NCBI GenBank assembly: GCA_030428885.1 | Contig: JAUIEJ010000006.1 | Coordinates: 124,001 to 188,000 of the forward strand | Source of the DNA: Gemmatimonadota bacterium | GTDB lineage: Bacteria; Gemmatimonadota; Gemmatimonadetes; Longimicrobiales; Gaopeijiaceae | Length of the DNA: 64,000 nucleotides | Direction: 5' to 3' | In this document: positions 17,136 to 25,738 of the stretch, in pieces | Position numbering within the stretch: position 1 is the first letter of the stretch | Layout: every line of letters begins with the position of its first letter | Program-made: the position numbers and the translations under genes | Notes under the pieces: generated by a model | Told to the model about the DNA's origin: nothing | The model's database searches: none | The model's input: the letters and a program-made list of their open reading frames with translations, nothing else

Positions 17136-18602
17136 ATGTCGTCCACGCGTCCCGCGACCGTCGGAGAGCTTCGCGAATCGGGGTATCGCCCCCGGTCGGT
17201 GAAGGAGGAAATCCGAGCCAACCTCCTGGAGAAGCTCCGTCGGGGAGACGATCTCTTTCCCGGGGTCCTGGGATACGAAGACACGGTGGTTCCCCAGATC
17301 GTCAACGCCCTCCTGTCGAAGCACGACTTCATTCTCCTGGGACTCCGGGGTCAGGCCAAGAGCCGGATCCTGCGCGAGCTCGCGGGACTCCTGGACGACG
17401 AGGTCCCGGTGCTCCGGGGCAGCGAGGTCAACGACGATCCCCTGAACCCCATCTCCCGGTACGCGAAGGAGCTGCTCCGGGAGGAGGGCGACGACGCCCC
17501 GGTGGCGTGGGTGCCCCGGAGCCAGCGGTACGTGGAGAAGCTGGCCACCCCCGACGTCACCATCGCCGACATCATCGGCGACGTGGACCCCATCAAGGCG
17601 GCCCGGGGCGGCCACATCCTGGCCGACGAGCTGACGATCCACTTCGGGCTCCTGCCCCGGGCGAACCGGGGCGTGTTCGCCATCAACGAGCTTCCCGATC
17701 TGTCGGGGAAGATCCAGGTGGGGCTCTTCAACGTGCTCCAGGAGGGCGACGTGCAGGTGAAGGGGTATCCGATCCGGCTGCCCCTCGATGTGCTCATGGT
17801 CTTCACGGCCAACCCGGAGGACTACACGGCCCGGGGCAAGATCATCACGCCCCTGAAAGACCGCATCGGCTCGGAGATCCGCACCCACTACCCCCGGGAG
17901 CTGGAGATCGGGGTGGACGTGACGCGGCAGGAGGCCTGGACCGAGCGCGGGGGACTCCCGGTGGAGATCCCCGACCTGGTGGCCGAGGTGGTGGAGCGCA
18001 TCGCCTTCCTGGCCCGCCAGGACAAGCGCATCGACCAGCGCTCGGGCGTGAGTCAGCGCATGCCCATCACCACGCTGGAGATGGTGGTCTCCAACGCCGA
18101 ACGTCGGGCCCTCCTGCTGAACGAGCCCGGGGCGGTGCCCCGCATCGTCGACGTGTACGCGGCCCTCCCCGCCATCACGGGGAAGATGGAGCTGGAGTAC
18201 GAAGGCGAACTCCACGGCCACGAGCGCATCGGCCGGGAGCTCGTCTCGTCGGCGGCCCACGGGGTGTACGCCGCCCGGGCCGGGGGCGCCGACGTCGACG
18301 ACATCGTGGAGTACTTCGAACAGGGGGCCGCGCTCCAGGTGGGCGAGGACTCGGCGGCCGAGGCGTGCCTGAAGGGCTACGGCACGGTCCCCGGTCTGTT
18401 GGAGCTCGTGCACCAGGTGGGTCTGGCGCCGGAATCGGCGTCGGCGGGGGTGAAAGCCGCGGCGTGTGAGCTCGTGCTGGAGGCCCTGGTGGCCGAGCGC
18501 CGGGTGAGCCGCACCTCGTCGGGCAGCTACCGGCGGCCGCCCCACGACGACTCCGATCCTCTGGGCGGCGGGATGCAGGGGTTCGATCCGTTCGGCGCGT
18601 GA
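17136..18602 (+). CDS. MoxR/Mg-chelatase-like AAA+ ATPase
   Basis: A 488-residue AAA+ ATPase of the magnesium-chelatase/MoxR group. The P-loop is GLRGQAKS (69-76), a variant usual for this subfamily, with Walker B in GGHILADELTIH and a sensor region in LMVFTANPEDYTARGKIITP. MoxR ATPases work with VWA-domain partners as chaperones. The VWA gene at 29209 is the probable partner; without the inserted island it would lie just past mutY. The ATG is preceded by CGGAGTCCC, a variant of a start-site motif repeated in this window. The stop overlaps the GTG start of the SDR gene by 4 bases. Confidence 0.85.
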   Translation: MSSTRPATVGELRESGYRPRSVKEEIRANLLEKLRRGDDLFPGVLGYEDTVVPQIVNALLSKHDFILLGLRGQAKSRILRELAGLLDDEVPVLRGSEVNDDPLNPISRYAKELLREEGDDAPVAWVPRSQRYVEKLATPDVTIADIIGDVDPIKAARGGHILADELTIHFGLLPRANRGVFAINELPDLSGKIQVGLFNVLQEGDVQVKGYPIRLPLDVLMVFTANPEDYTARGKIITPLKDRIGSEIRTHYPRELEIGVDVTRQEAWTERGGLPVEIPDLVAEVVERIAFLARQDKRIDQRSGVSQRMPITTLEMVVSNAERRALLLNEPGAVPRIVDVYAALPAITGKMELEYEGELHGHERIGRELVSSAAHGVYAARAGGADVDDIVEYFEQGAALQVGEDSAAEACLKGYGTVPGLLELVHQVGLAPESASAGVKAAACELVLEALVAERRVSRTSSGSYRRPPHDDSDPLGGGMQGFDPFGA

Positions 18603-19492
18603 AGACCGCGGTCGTCACCGGCGCGTCCCGGGGCATCGGCGCCGGCGTCGCCCGTCGCCTCGCCGCGGCGGGCTACGGGCTCCTGGTCACGGCCCGGGAG
18701 TCGGGCGCGGCGCGGCAGGCCCTGGCGGCCATGCGGGCCGAGGCCCCCGCCGACACCCCGGTGGTCTTCGTGCCCGCCGACCTGTCGCGCCTGGCCGACG
18801 TGACGCGCCTGGCTGAAACGGTGCTGGCCACCATGGGAGCTCCGTCGCTCCTGCTCCACTGCGCCGCCGTGGTGCCCGCCGACGACCAGCGCTCGCCCGA
18901 CGGGTTCGAGCGCCAGTGGGCGGTGAACCATCTGGCGCCGGCCCTGCTGACCCGCCTGGTGCCCGTGGCCCCGGGACCCGACGGCGCGCCGGGACGGGTC
19001 GTCACCGTGTCTTCGAAGTTGCACCGGGAGGGACGCATCACCCCCCGCCCCGGGCTCTTCTCGGCGGGGCCGTACGATCGCGGGCAGCGCTATCGGGACA
19101 CCAAGCTGGCCAACGTCCTCTTCGCCCGGGCCCTGGCCCGGCGTACGGACCCGTCGCTCTGTGTGTCCCTCTCCCTGCACCCCGGCGCGGCGGGCACGGG
19201 CCTGTACCACGACCTGGGCGGAACGGGCACCCTGGATCGCCTGGTCGACCGCACCCTCCGGGGGATCCGGTCCAAGCCCCCCTGGGGCCTGACCGAGTGC
19301 GTGGATCGGGTCTACCACGCCGCCACCCGCGACTTGGCGCCGGCGGACCACGGGGGCTACGAAGAAGACGGCGAACTCGTCGCTCCCTCCCCCGCCGCCA
19401 TGGACGACGAGTTCGGCGAGCGGCTGTGGGCCGAAACCCAACGGGCCATCGAGCCCCATTGCGCGGGGCTGCCCCAATTCCGGAGAGGCTGA
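18599..19492 (+). CDS. Short-chain dehydrogenase/reductase
   Basis: A 297-residue classical-like SDR using NAD(P)H. The dinucleotide motif TGASRGIGAGVARR is at residues 8-21, the Ser of the active site is in VTVSSKL, and the Tyr-Lys pair is in YRDTKLANVL. The C-terminal LHPGAAGTGLYHDLGG and the WGLTECVDRVYHAAT strip resemble retinol-dehydrogenase/WW-oxidoreductase-type SDRs. The substrate is unknown. GTG start overlaps the MoxR-like gene stop by 4 bases, so it is co-translated with it. Confidence 0.88.
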   Translation: MKTAVVTGASRGIGAGVARRLAAAGYGLLVTARESGAARQALAAMRAEAPADTPVVFVPADLSRLADVTRLAETVLATMGAPSLLLHCAAVVPADDQRSPDGFERQWAVNHLAPALLTRLVPVAPGPDGAPGRVVTVSSKLHREGRITPRPGLFSAGPYDRGQRYRDTKLANVLFARALARRTDPSLCVSLSLHPGAAGTGLYHDLGGTGTLDRLVDRTLRGIRSKPPWGLTECVDRVYHAATRDLAPADHGGYEEDGELVAPSPAAMDDEFGERLWAETQRAIEPHCAGLPQFRRG

Positions 19493-19582
19493 GGATCGCG
19501 CCGATCCGAACACTCGGCGGGGAGTGGTGTTGGACCGCCCCACGATCCATCCCCTTCCGCGCGATTCAAGGACCCGATCACC

Positions 19583-20011
19583 ATGGCCCAGGCCAAGACC
19601 GGCGACACCGTCCACATCCACTACACCGGGCGCCTCGAAGACGGCACCGTCTTCGACTCTTCCCAGGACCGGGAGCCCCTCTCCTTCACCCTGGGCGAAG
19701 GCCGGGTGATTCCGGGCTTCGAGCAGGCCGTCACCGGCATGGAGCCCGGGGAGTCGAAGGTGGCCGAGATCCCAAGTGGCGAGGCGTACGGGCCCCGGCG
19801 GCCCGAGATGGAGATGAGCGTGCCCCGGAGCCAGTTGCCTGACGGGCTCGATCCGCAGGTGGGCCAGCAGCTCCAGATGCAGACCGCCGAGGGGCAGGCC
19901 TTTCCGGTCCGGGTCACGGGCACGTCCGACGACACCATCGACCTCGACGCCAACCATCCTCTGGCCGGGAAGGACCTCACCTTCGACATCGAGCTCGTGA
20001 AGGTCGACTGA
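19583..20011 (+). CDS. FKBP-type peptidyl-prolyl isomerase, SlyD-like
   Basis: A 142-residue FKBP that catalyses cis-trans isomerisation of X-Pro bonds. The FKBP core is HIHYTGRLEDGTVFDSS and GRVIPGFEQAVTGMEPGE, interrupted by a SlyD-type flap domain (ETAYGPRRPE-like segment GEAYGPRRPEMEMSVPRSQL) and completed by DANHPLAGKDLTFDIELV. There is no His/Cys-rich metal-binding tail as in E. coli SlyD. No signal peptide is present, so it is cytoplasmic. It converges with mutY, with 13 bp between the stops. Confidence 0.92.
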   Translation: MAQAKTGDTVHIHYTGRLEDGTVFDSSQDREPLSFTLGEGRVIPGFEQAVTGMEPGESKVAEIPSGEAYGPRRPEMEMSVPRSQLPDGLDPQVGQQLQMQTAEGQAFPVRVTGTSDDTIDLDANHPLAGKDLTFDIELVKVD

Positions 20012-20024
20012 CCCGCCGATCCGT

Positions 20025-21092
20025 TCAGCGGGTCGCGGCGAGGGCCGCGATCCGCTGCTGAGCCACGGGGAGCGCGAGTTCTCCCGGGTCGTCGAGGGGC
20101 GTCCAGTGCATGATCTGCGCGTCGGGAATCTCGCCCTCGACCGTCATCACCCACGGCCGGTACGTGACGTGCAGGTGCGAGAACTGGTGGGGCACCGGGT
20201 CGAGGGCTTCCCCGGCGCCGCCCACCCCGGTCAGCCCCAGCTCTCCGGCCAGCGCGCGCACCGCATCGCCCACGGCCCGGTCGCCGGCCCGGAGTCCCAC
20301 GATCACCGAGGGGAACTCCCACATGCCGGCCAGGAGGCCTTCGGGAGGCCGCCGCCGCAGGAGCGCCCGGCCGTCGCGCAGGAACACGCCAACCGCGCGC
20401 ACTTCCCTTCGCACCTTCGTGCGCTTCTTCGGAGCCGGCCGCTCGGCCACCGTGCCGGCGTCGAGGGCCGCACAGTGCGACGATACCGGACACGCATCGC
20501 AGTCCGGGTTCCGGGGCGTGCAGACCGTGGCCCCCAGTTCCATGAGGGCCTGGTTGAAGTCGCCGGGCCGATCGGGATCGACCGCGTCGGCCGCCCACGC
20601 CCGCACCGCGGCCGCCGCCGGCGTCGCCACGTCGGCCAGCCGCGCGTACACGCGCCGGACGTTGCCGTCCACCGCCGGCACGGGGCGCTCGAAGGCGATG
20701 GAGGCGATGGCGCCGGCCGTGTAGTCGCCCACACCCGGGAGCGCCCTCAGACCTTCGAACGAATCGGGAACCACGCCGCCGTGACTCTCGGTCACCACGC
20801 CCGCCGCCCGGTGCAGGTTGCGGGCGCGGGAGTAGTACCCGAGGCCCTCCCACGACTTCAAGACGTCATCGAGGGGTGCCTCGGCCAGGGCTCCCACGGT
20901 GGGATACCGCTCGAGCCATCGCAGGTAGTACGGCACCACCGTCTCGACCCGCGTCTGCTGCGCCATGATCTCCGACACCCAGATCGCGTAGGGGTCGCGG
21001 GTGTCGCGCCACGGCAGGGGGCGGGCCCGCTCGTCGAAGAAGGCGAGAAGTCGTCGACGGAACGACCCGAGTGCTTCCGGAGATTCAGGCAT
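20025..21092 (-). CDS. mutY: A/G-specific adenine glycosylase MutY
   Basis: MutY removes adenine mispaired with 8-oxoguanine. The 355-residue protein has the catalytic Glu in WVSEIMAQQT, the helix-hairpin-helix LPGVGDYTAGAIA, the catalytic Asp in VDGNVRRVYARL, the [4Fe-4S] cysteines in VCTPRNPDCDACPVSSHC, and a C-terminal Nudix-like 8-oxoG-recognition domain (GVFLRDGRALLRRRP). The start is ATG 21092 (MPESPEALGSFRRR); the frame is open for another 12 codons. The first 13 codons and the upstream leader recur imperfectly at 29145-29219 on the far side of the inserted island. Confidence 0.95.
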   Translation of the reverse strand: MPESPEALGSFRRRLLAFFDERARPLPWRDTRDPYAIWVSEIMAQQTRVETVVPYYLRWLERYPTVGALAEAPLDDVLKSWEGLGYYSRARNLHRAAGVVTESHGGVVPDSFEGLRALPGVGDYTAGAIASIAFERPVPAVDGNVRRVYARLADVATPAAAAVRAWAADAVDPDRPGDFNQALMELGATVCTPRNPDCDACPVSSHCAALDAGTVAERPAPKKRTKVRREVRAVGVFLRDGRALLRRRPPEGLLAGMWEFPSVIVGLRAGDRAVGDAVRALAGELGLTGVGGAGEALDPVPHQFSHLHVTYRPWVMTVEGEIPDAQIMHWTPLDDPGELALPVAQQRIAALAATR

Positions 21093-21128
21093 GACCCCCA
21101 ACACCCCGGAGTCCCCCCTGCGGTTCAC
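21055..21128 (+). repeat. Left imperfect direct repeat flanking the island (mutY 5' end and leader)
   Basis: 74 bp beginning CGACGGAACGACC and ending CCCCCCTGCGGTTCAC. It covers the first 13 codons of mutY and the bases beyond its start. It aligns with 29145-29219 at roughly 85% identity with a single one-base gap. It contains CCGGAGTCCCCC followed by CTG, where the other copy has ATG as the start of the VWA gene. Confidence 0.85.
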
Positions 21129-21130
21129 GA

Positions 21131-21188
21131 CCGGATCTCCGGAATGCCCCCTTCGGCCACTGGGGCATCCGTAAGACGCCGGGGCGTC
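21131..21188. repeat. Three short inverted repeats at the left island boundary
   Basis: Directly beyond the left direct repeat lie three perfect inverted repeats in 58 bp: CCGGA-TC-TCCGG (21131-21142), ATGCCCC/GGGGCAT with an 11-base spacer (21144-21168), and GACGCC-GG-GGCGTC (21175-21188). They could be recombinase or regulator sites, or part of the original mutY promoter region. Their purpose is unknown. Confidence 0.4.
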
Positions 21189-21240
21189 ACCGCAGTGGCC
21201 ATATCGACCATCCTACTGCCGAGGTACGCCCCTCCGCTGT

Positions 21241-21351
21241 ACGCGCGAGGGCTGGTTGATCGGCACCTTCCAGGTGCTGGCGGCACTGCTCGCGGCCGTG
21301 GAGTTGTATGGCGCCATCGGGTACTCGGTCAGCCGCCGGGTCCGCGCGTCC
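21241..21351 (+). pseudogene. Remnant of an ADOP/FtsX permease C-terminal domain
   Basis: About 37 codons read WLIGTFQVLAALLAAVELYG then AIGYSVSRRVRAS, which is the last-domain signature of ADOP permeases (compare ALALAALALSAVGVYAVVSY in the intact gene at 12821-15223). Nothing else of a permease is recognisable around it, so this is a fragment left by rearrangement. It lies in host-like high-GC DNA between the left direct repeat and the first island gene. Confidence 0.7.
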
Positions 21352-21514
21352 TCAATGGCCGGCGGGGCCGTCTTCTACGGCCCTCACCCCCTGGGATTGC
21401 GAGAGGGGCTATCGCACGATGAACGTCCAAGGACCCGGAAGACTCCGGTGATCTGTAGAGGATCAGGTGAGAATCCTTTGGCGACCCTCAGCCGAAACGT
21501 TCAGGCCTGAGGAG

Positions 21515-22726
21515 CTACATGTCCACACCAACGTGAAAGCACGTGCCGTCGGGACCGACGCTCAGCCGGGGGTCATCCGACCGCCGACGGGTCCGTGGGA
21601 CTCGATTGTGTGCCTCCATGCTACCGCCAAGCGCGGTCGTGCGGAGGTCGCCCGCCCTGATCCGCTCCAGTACCTCCGTCTTCAGACCCCTGAAAACGGC
21701 TGGCTCTTGCAGCCCGAGTTCAGGGGCCAGTGGGACCTTCACGCCGAGGAACTCGCCTTCTTCTGTGGCGAGCGTTTGAAGTTCAGCATCCGGAAGTTGG
21801 AGGTCCCGTGCGGGGAGATCGAGGCGGTCCTCTAGAAGGGAGGCCGTCTGGTGCTGCCCGGCCCATCTCAGGAGGGCTAGGTCAGTCCCGATGCTTACCT
21901 TCTCCGCAAAGGCGTCCGGGTCGACCACTTCGAACGTTCGTTCTCCCGTCCTTCGAGGGATACTCTCACTTGGTCGCCGTGTACCGCGGCCTTCGGTCTC
22001 CGGCTCTCTGTCGCCGGGTGGGTCGAGCACAAAGACTTGGGTTAGATCATCCTGAAGATGCGTCGCGATCACTAGCTCCTCAGTCGCCCCCCCTGGGATC
22101 CGGATGGATCGCAGTTGTTCCATTCCGCGCCGCAACTGGCCCACCACCGTCGACCGCGTGGTCTGGCTTCCCTTGCACTCGACGATGTACACGGGGGTGT
22201 CAGATCCCCAGAACAGGTAGTCTGGTCGTCTTCGGCTCTGGGCGTGGACGCCGAAGTATCGTCTAGGATTCGCAAGGGCGAAGTCCACATCAATGAAACG
22301 CGTGGTACCCAGAAGGTGCTCTGCAACCAACCCTGCGAAGCCGACCCCAAACTCGTCAGAAAGCAGGGTCTTCTGATGACGCTCCATCTTTCGAGCATCT
22401 TCGCTAAGGGCGAAGCTAGATGGGCCCGGATGAATCGGGTCACGAATCGACCAGAAGTACCTTCTGGTGGCCCAGCTGGCGCTGAGTCGCGCCATGTTGA
22501 CATTGAGCGGAGTAGTTAGCTCACCGATCTTCCTGAGAAGGTCAATGGCTCGTACTTCGAAGTCCTGCTGAGGTGGGAAGCTCTGAAAGGCCCGGGCGGG
22601 TTTTGGGTTTAGGCGCGGCGGGCGATCGATGGACGCTGCCATCACCTGCGCGGCAAGATCATCTGAGGTCTCAACCGAGACCTGCAAAGGAGTCGCGAGG
22701 ACTCGCCGTAGCCAAACAAGCGACAT
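21515..22726 (-). CDS. PD-(D/E)xK nuclease-like protein, island gene
   Basis: A 403-residue protein of unknown family with a recognisable restriction-endonuclease core: RRPDYLFWG (Asp169) followed by VYIVECKGSQT (Glu183, Lys185), the PD-(D/E)xK arrangement. The N-terminal 160 residues and C-terminal 200 residues match nothing I know. The ATG at 22726 has AGGAGG 8 bases upstream; the frame is open further, but that extension has no ribosome site as good. It is the last gene of a minus-strand run after the HNH nuclease gene (101 bp gap). G+C is lower than in host genes. A defence role is inferred from motif and company. Confidence 0.65.
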   Translation of the reverse strand: MSLVWLRRVLATPLQVSVETSDDLAAQVMAASIDRPPRLNPKPARAFQSFPPQQDFEVRAIDLLRKIGELTTPLNVNMARLSASWATRRYFWSIRDPIHPGPSSFALSEDARKMERHQKTLLSDEFGVGFAGLVAEHLLGTTRFIDVDFALANPRRYFGVHAQSRRRPDYLFWGSDTPVYIVECKGSQTTRSTVVGQLRRGMEQLRSIRIPGGATEELVIATHLQDDLTQVFVLDPPGDREPETEGRGTRRPSESIPRRTGERTFEVVDPDAFAEKVSIGTDLALLRWAGQHQTASLLEDRLDLPARDLQLPDAELQTLATEEGEFLGVKVPLAPELGLQEPAVFRGLKTEVLERIRAGDLRTTALGGSMEAHNRVPRTRRRSDDPRLSVGPDGTCFHVGVDM

Positions 22727-22827
22727 GAAGTGCCTCCTGGATGCGCATCTGGGCCTGCGTTCCGGCCCCTCCGAACCGGCGCCGGCCACCTCGCTCACCA
22801 CCCACAACGTGTCCCTTGGCGGTGGCG

Positions 22828-23580
22828 CTACCAATAGGTCTGGGTCTGCCAGCTTCCGTCCTCGTCTTTCTGACCCTTCTCGAGGTTACACCCTCCACAA
22901 AGGACCTGAAGATTAGTGGGATCGTTGGATCCCCCCTTCGCAAGGGGCATGATATGATCGATGTGGACGCGCCCCTCCATCAAGAGGACCCCTGACAAAT
23001 CGGCTTGGCAGGCCTGGCACCTTCCCTTATCACGATGGAACACGGCCGTAGACACCCACGTCGGCCACCCCGCGCGGCGTCGGAGGGTACCCCTAGCTGA
23101 GAGGTACTCTGGATGGTCCCTTGGATCAAAGGTCTGTACTCGCAGCGCTACAGCGCGTTGGAAGGCCTGCAGCAACCTCATGTCGCTGAAGAGCAGGTGA
23201 AACGCCGCGGGAACGATCCGGCGGACCGCCGTATTCACTAGCTCTTCAAGCTCCTCCTTGTGATCCCCGACCTCGTCCTCGCGGAACCAGAGCGGCACCG
23301 GTTCCCCAGCCGCAACGAGCAAAGGGCCAAAATCAGCTGTCCACGTGTCAGGCGCGCCCTTGTCGAGAGTATATTCAGTCCCATTGGTCACACAGTTGTA
23401 GATGTACTCATGTAGCAGTGTGCACCTATGGGGCTTGGACGCCTTCTCCAGGAAGGAGCCTGCCTCATAGGGAAGGAACCAACCGGGGGCATCGGGATCG
23501 TCCTCGGTCGTGAATATTGCGTCCTGAACGCCGGCGCAGAATTCATACGCGAGCCTGAAGTCCAACCGCTCAAGCCCCAT
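22828..23580 (-). CDS. HNH endonuclease, island gene
   Basis: A 250-residue protein whose last 75 residues are an HNH nuclease: FHRDKGRCQACQADL (first Cys pair), VHIDHIMPLAKGGSNDPTNL (catalytic HxDH with the Asn) and QVLCGGCNLEKG (second Cys pair). The two CxxC pairs should bind structural zinc, as in McrA-like HNH enzymes. The N-terminal 170 residues contain a tract starting GLERLDFRLAYEF that I do not recognise; it may be the sensing or specificity part. It starts 12 bp after the SEFIR gene stop, so the two are probably one transcript. Confidence 0.8.
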   Translation of the reverse strand: MGLERLDFRLAYEFCAGVQDAIFTTEDDPDAPGWFLPYEAGSFLEKASKPHRCTLLHEYIYNCVTNGTEYTLDKGAPDTWTADFGPLLVAAGEPVPLWFREDEVGDHKEELEELVNTAVRRIVPAAFHLLFSDMRLLQAFQRAVALRVQTFDPRDHPEYLSARGTLRRRAGWPTWVSTAVFHRDKGRCQACQADLSGVLLMEGRVHIDHIMPLAKGGSNDPTNLQVLCGGCNLEKGQKDEDGSWQTQTYW

Positions 23581-23592
23581 TTGACAAGCCCT

Positions 23593-24885
23593 CTAGATGG
23601 CGCGGCCCAGATCACATTCGCCGACTACTGAGATCGTAGTGGGCTCAACGTTCGAATACTTCCGATGTCGACGTCCCGCGAAGTCGATCGACAATGTTGC
23701 GCCGACGAGGCGGAGGTTCAGCTTATCCACGTACTCCACCACGCCAGACAGTCTTAGCCAAAGTACGGCGACTAGCCTGGCTGCGGCAACAAAGAACCCG
23801 GGATCGGCTCCGATCTGGCGAAAGAGGTCGGGAAATGGCGAATGGGGGACCTGTAGTGGAGTGCTCTGGCCCCTGATCAGAAGGTCTAAGAACTGCCTCT
23901 CCCTCTCAGGCCGTCGCGCGAAGGGTGTCTCATCCATCCGCTCGTCGAGGAGGATTCGGCGGGCCCGCATTGCTGCGAACTGATCTGCCGAGACGCCCGA
24001 AGTGCTCATCTCCATCATCCCCGCACCGTAGTCAGACGCTTCAAGGCCGACCACCAGCTCCCAGCGTTCCAAGCCGTGACGGACCGTCTGCTGGACTGTG
24101 GTGACGTCGCCGAGGAACGCCGAGGTTCCATACGCCACTGCGGTGAGCCGTGCCCGTCGGGACCTCAGGTCATTGAGAAGTGAGGTGTCGGCCGCGGAGA
24201 TCGGTTCCAAGGTGAGCTCTAGATTGTCGGCCAGCCGCACGTCAACGCAGTGGTATAGCACCAGTTCGGAACGTTCGGAGAATAGGAGAACGAGATCGGC
24301 CACCCGCTCGTCCTCTCCGTCGGGTCCGGTCGCTCGCCGCGCCGGGTCGGGGCGACCCAAGTCGCGGACGATTCCAAGCTCGGGTGCGACGATCGAAGGC
24401 TGGCTCGTAAGGCGCCTGTACAGGGCCTCATATCCGCCTTCCGTACTGAGGTCATAGTAGGTCGTGGCCCGGAGGAAGGTAGGGCGGTGCTCGATGTCGG
24501 CGGACGAGAAGAGAACGGGTAAGAACTTCTCGTTGTCTCCGTCGGCGTCGTAGACAGCTTGGCCGATGATTGCCCCCTCCCACTTCGCCCCCAACCCGAC
24601 CCCATGCTGCTCCTGCCCGGAGACGCGAAGGTTGTATGTCTCGGTGCAAACTACCAACACAAAGTCTGCGGCGCGGATCGATCCCTCCATCCACCGAGTC
24701 CAGCCCTCCTTCGGCGCCATATGATACTGGTCTAGATCGCAGTCTACTCCCTCCTCGCGGAGACGGTTCGCGAGGCGAAGCACGTCTTGCGCGTGCGCTT
24801 CCGAGTCATGGGTGTAGCTGATGAACGCCCGAGGAGGACCGCCGATATCATGCGTCGCGGGTAGGTGCCGCTCGCCGCGGGTCAT
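23593..24885 (-). CDS. SEFIR (TIR-like) domain protein with unknown C-terminal region
   Basis: A 430-residue protein. Residues 19-110 are a SEFIR domain, the TIR relative used in bacterial anti-phage signalling: RAFISYTHDSEAHAQDVLRL, GVDCDLDQYH, GWTRWMEGSIRAADFVLVVC, and GLGAKWEGAIIGQ. Glu103 in the last strip is the candidate NADase residue by analogy with TIR enzymes. Residues 200-430 have no family I recognise. ATG 24885 is preceded by AAGGG 8-9 bases upstream. It is flanked at 22 bp and 12 bp by a PD-(D/E)xK nuclease gene and an HNH nuclease gene on the same strand. Known bSEFIR defence proteins act alone through NAD depletion; a SEFIR gene between nucleases is different. Line 23641-23700 counts 34 of 60 G+C. 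Confidence 0.8.
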   Translation of the reverse strand: MTRGERHLPATHDIGGPPRAFISYTHDSEAHAQDVLRLANRLREEGVDCDLDQYHMAPKEGWTRWMEGSIRAADFVLVVCTETYNLRVSGQEQHGVGLGAKWEGAIIGQAVYDADGDNEKFLPVLFSSADIEHRPTFLRATTYYDLSTEGGYEALYRRLTSQPSIVAPELGIVRDLGRPDPARRATGPDGEDERVADLVLLFSERSELVLYHCVDVRLADNLELTLEPISAADTSLLNDLRSRRARLTAVAYGTSAFLGDVTTVQQTVRHGLERWELVVGLEASDYGAGMMEMSTSGVSADQFAAMRARRILLDERMDETPFARRPERERQFLDLLIRGQSTPLQVPHSPFPDLFRQIGADPGFFVAAARLVAVLWLRLSGVVEYVDKLNLRLVGATLSIDFAGRRHRKYSNVEPTTISVVGECDLGRAI

Positions 24886-24907
24886 CGAATCAACCCTTCT
24901 CGGGTGT

Positions 24908-25738
24908 TCACGACTCGATCTCGGGATCGTGTGGCTGACGCCCAGAGGGGCGACCAACAGCGGCGGCGAGAATTGCGCTCTGTTTCAAAAGGATGTCAGC
25001 GGTTTCCCGCGCGGAAGCTGCTAGGTCTTCGAGGCCCGCCAAGGTGGCGATGTGCACTATCGTGTGCGGAGTGCCAAGACCCGGGTTGCGCCAAATGAGT
25101 GAGGCACCCTCAACTCTCTCTACGATGATCTGATTCGACTCCCCAAGGTGAACCTCGAACAATGGTCCATCGATGACCACGAGAGGGAAGTAGACGGCGG
25201 TCACGACGCTCCCCTCTAGTCCACGGGCCAGACCCGCCGCGGCGTTTGTCACAGCCATTAGGGCCTGATACGACTTGTCACTAGAAGACTCGAATGCCCG
25301 CGTCACGCTGTACCCCGGGCGGCGAGGAGCGCGGAACAGCCCGGCCTCGCCAACATGAGGGGCTCGTTCGGCGACCGCACGGAGGAACTTCTTCCCCAGC
25401 CAGGATGCCGCGCGTTGAGTGATCCTAGCGGACGCCGCAAGGGAGATAGAGGAGTCCGTAAAGACGAGCCACGGCTTATCCTTCGACACCTTGCATTCCA
25501 CAGGGAACGCGACCCGCAAGATCCGGCCATCTAGGTTCCGCTGAGCGGTGGCGACGACGTCGATCTCTCGGCTGAGACCACCTTCGGCATGCGGGTAGAA
25601 CTCCGACTGCTGCACGCGGGGAAACACCTCCTTCATGCGACGCGCAACCGTCATCTCTAGAGGGTAGCCAGCCGATTGAAGCCAGTCCGCGACCCGGCGT
25701 TCAAGCGCAGGTGATTCCTCTTGTGACACCAGCTTCAC
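24908..25738 (-). CDS. Restriction-endonuclease-like PD-(D/E)xK protein, island gene
   Basis: A 276-residue protein with a PD-(D/E)xK core in its first third: SREIDVVATAQRN (Asp60) and AFPVECKVSKDKPW (Glu81, Lys83). The rest is alpha/beta with no family I recognise. The core resembles Mrr-like restriction enzymes in layout, but no DNA-recognition domain is evident. It is the first gene of the four-gene minus-strand run, 22 bp before the SEFIR gene. The ATG at 25738 is the first in frame. Confidence 0.65.
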   Translation of the reverse strand: MKLVSQEESPALERRVADWLQSAGYPLEMTVARRMKEVFPRVQQSEFYPHAEGGLSREIDVVATAQRNLDGRILRVAFPVECKVSKDKPWLVFTDSSISLAASARITQRAASWLGKKFLRAVAERAPHVGEAGLFRAPRRPGYSVTRAFESSSDKSYQALMAVTNAAAGLARGLEGSVVTAVYFPLVVIDGPLFEVHLGESNQIIVERVEGASLIWRNPGLGTPHTIVHIATLAGLEDLAASARETADILLKQSAILAAAVGRPSGRQPHDPEIES

